5,426 nucleotides of DNA from an uncultured Clostridia bacterium (GTDB lineage Bacteria; Bacillota; Clostridia; Christensenellales; Pumilibacteraceae). Positions 5,315 to 5,426 of the stretch are shown in pieces. Under the pieces are notes generated by a model, which was not told the origin of the DNA, ran no database searches, and saw nothing but the letters and a program-made list of their open reading frames with translations. Position numbers and translations under genes: made by a program. The DNA lies in contig CANQUR010000105.1 in the NCBI GenBank assembly GCA_947627075.1, forward strand, positions 1 through 5,426, read 5' to 3'. The number at the start of each line of letters is the position of its first letter. The stretch's first letter is position 1.

Positions 5315-5343
5315 TTGCTTTTTTTAATACTTTTTGATATAGT
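5315..5343 (+). promoter_or_regulatory. Sigma-A promoter for tRNA-Val
   Basis: TTGCTT (5315-5320) and TATAGT (5338-5343) are spaced by 17 bases, and the start would be near 5350, about 17 bases before the mature tRNA 5' end at 5367. Upstream A/T tracts could act as an UP element, as is common for strong stable-RNA promoters. Confidence 0.65.
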
Positions 5344-5366
5344 ATATGAGCGCATGATTGTGATGT

Positions 5367-5426
5367 GGGAGCTTAGCTCAGCTGGGAGAGCATATGCCCT
5401 ACAAGCAGAGGGTCATAGGTTCGAAC
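5367..5426 (+). tRNA. tRNA-Val(UAC), 3' end cut off; unusual anticodon arm
   Basis: The first 60 standard tRNA positions are present. They are the acceptor 5' strand GGGAGCT (5367-5373), TA, a D stem GCTC/GAGC (5376-5379 with 5388-5391) around an 8-base loop with G18G19, an anticodon arm (5393-5409), the variable loop GGGTC (5410-5414), the T-stem 5' strand ATAGG (5415-5419) and the T loop TTCGAAC (5420-5426). The anticodon TAC (5400-5402) reads GUA and wobbling valine codons. The rest matches bacterial tRNA-Val closely, but position 33 is C (5399) instead of the nearly invariant U, and position 28 is A (5394) facing G42 (5408), breaking one stem pair. The remaining anticodon-stem pairs hold. 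The acceptor 3' strand and CCA end are outside the window. It may be a variant, a decaying copy or a sequencing error. Confidence 0.85.

Larger units (their letters stand above)
5182..5366. other. Divergent intergenic region with phased A/T tracts
   Basis: This spacer separates the leftward ytxC-like gene from the rightward tRNA. It holds runs of A or T at 5228-5232, 5238-5243, 5263-5272 (A6T4), 5283-5296 (A7T7, a perfect palindrome), 5308-5313, 5319-5325 and 5331-5335. The last five lie at intervals close to one or two helical turns, which predicts curved DNA. A direct repeat TTCGGT occurs at 5222-5227 and 5233-5238, 11 bases apart. A consensus TATAAT on the minus strand within the A7T7 region lacks a good -35 partner. 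I see no open reading frame of note. Confidence 0.5.

Noticed and set aside
1..5426. CRISPR array, insertion sequence, phage genes or known riboswitch
   Set aside because: I saw no regular repeats, transposase, terminal repeats, phage proteins or recognisable aptamer consensus in the window.

Overview
The window is an AT-rich chromosomal segment that looks like a low-GC Gram-positive of the class Clostridia. Three things support this: AGGAGG-type ribosome sites, sigma-A promoters, and the SCIFF ranthipeptide locus (scfA-scfB), which is nearly universal in Clostridia, sitting beside the Sec accessory genes yajC, secD and secF. I see no phage, insertion sequence, CRISPR or plasmid signatures, so this reads as core genome.

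Every protein gene lies on the minus strand, so transcription runs from high to low coordinates: a YtxC-like putative sporulation gene (5181-4444), yajC (4334-3858), a four-helix TIGR04086-type membrane protein (3782-3393), the SCIFF precursor peptide scfA (3299-3132, only 55 codons), its radical SAM/SPASM maturase scfB (3130-1793), secD (1556-138), and the first 48 codons of secF (145 to beyond position 1). A tRNA-Val(UAC) gene lies on the plus strand at the right edge. It is cut by the window end and diverges from the ytxC-like gene across a very A/T-tract-rich spacer.

The genes fall into two themes. YajC, SecD and SecF are the accessory part of the Sec translocon; SecDF uses the proton motive force to help pull proteins across the membrane. 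ScfA and ScfB make a thioether-crosslinked, cysteine-rich peptide of unknown function, with the small TIGR04086 protein between them and yajC. This order is typical of Clostridia, and the job of both the membrane protein and the peptide is open. That makes this the part of the window closest to a poorly understood system.

Regulation can be read in unusual detail. Sigma-A-like promoters precede yajC, scfA, secD and the tRNA. A terminator hairpin shares bases with the -35 box of the yajC promoter. A 14-bp hairpin buries the TIGR04086 ribosome site and ends in seven T residues. scfA and scfB are separated by one base. secD and secF overlap by 8 bases, and secD has a leader of about 170 nt. The main oddities are a tRNA-Val with C33 in place of U33 and a broken anticodon-stem pair, and a SCIFF peptide with a seventh cysteine and a longer C-terminal tail than usual.
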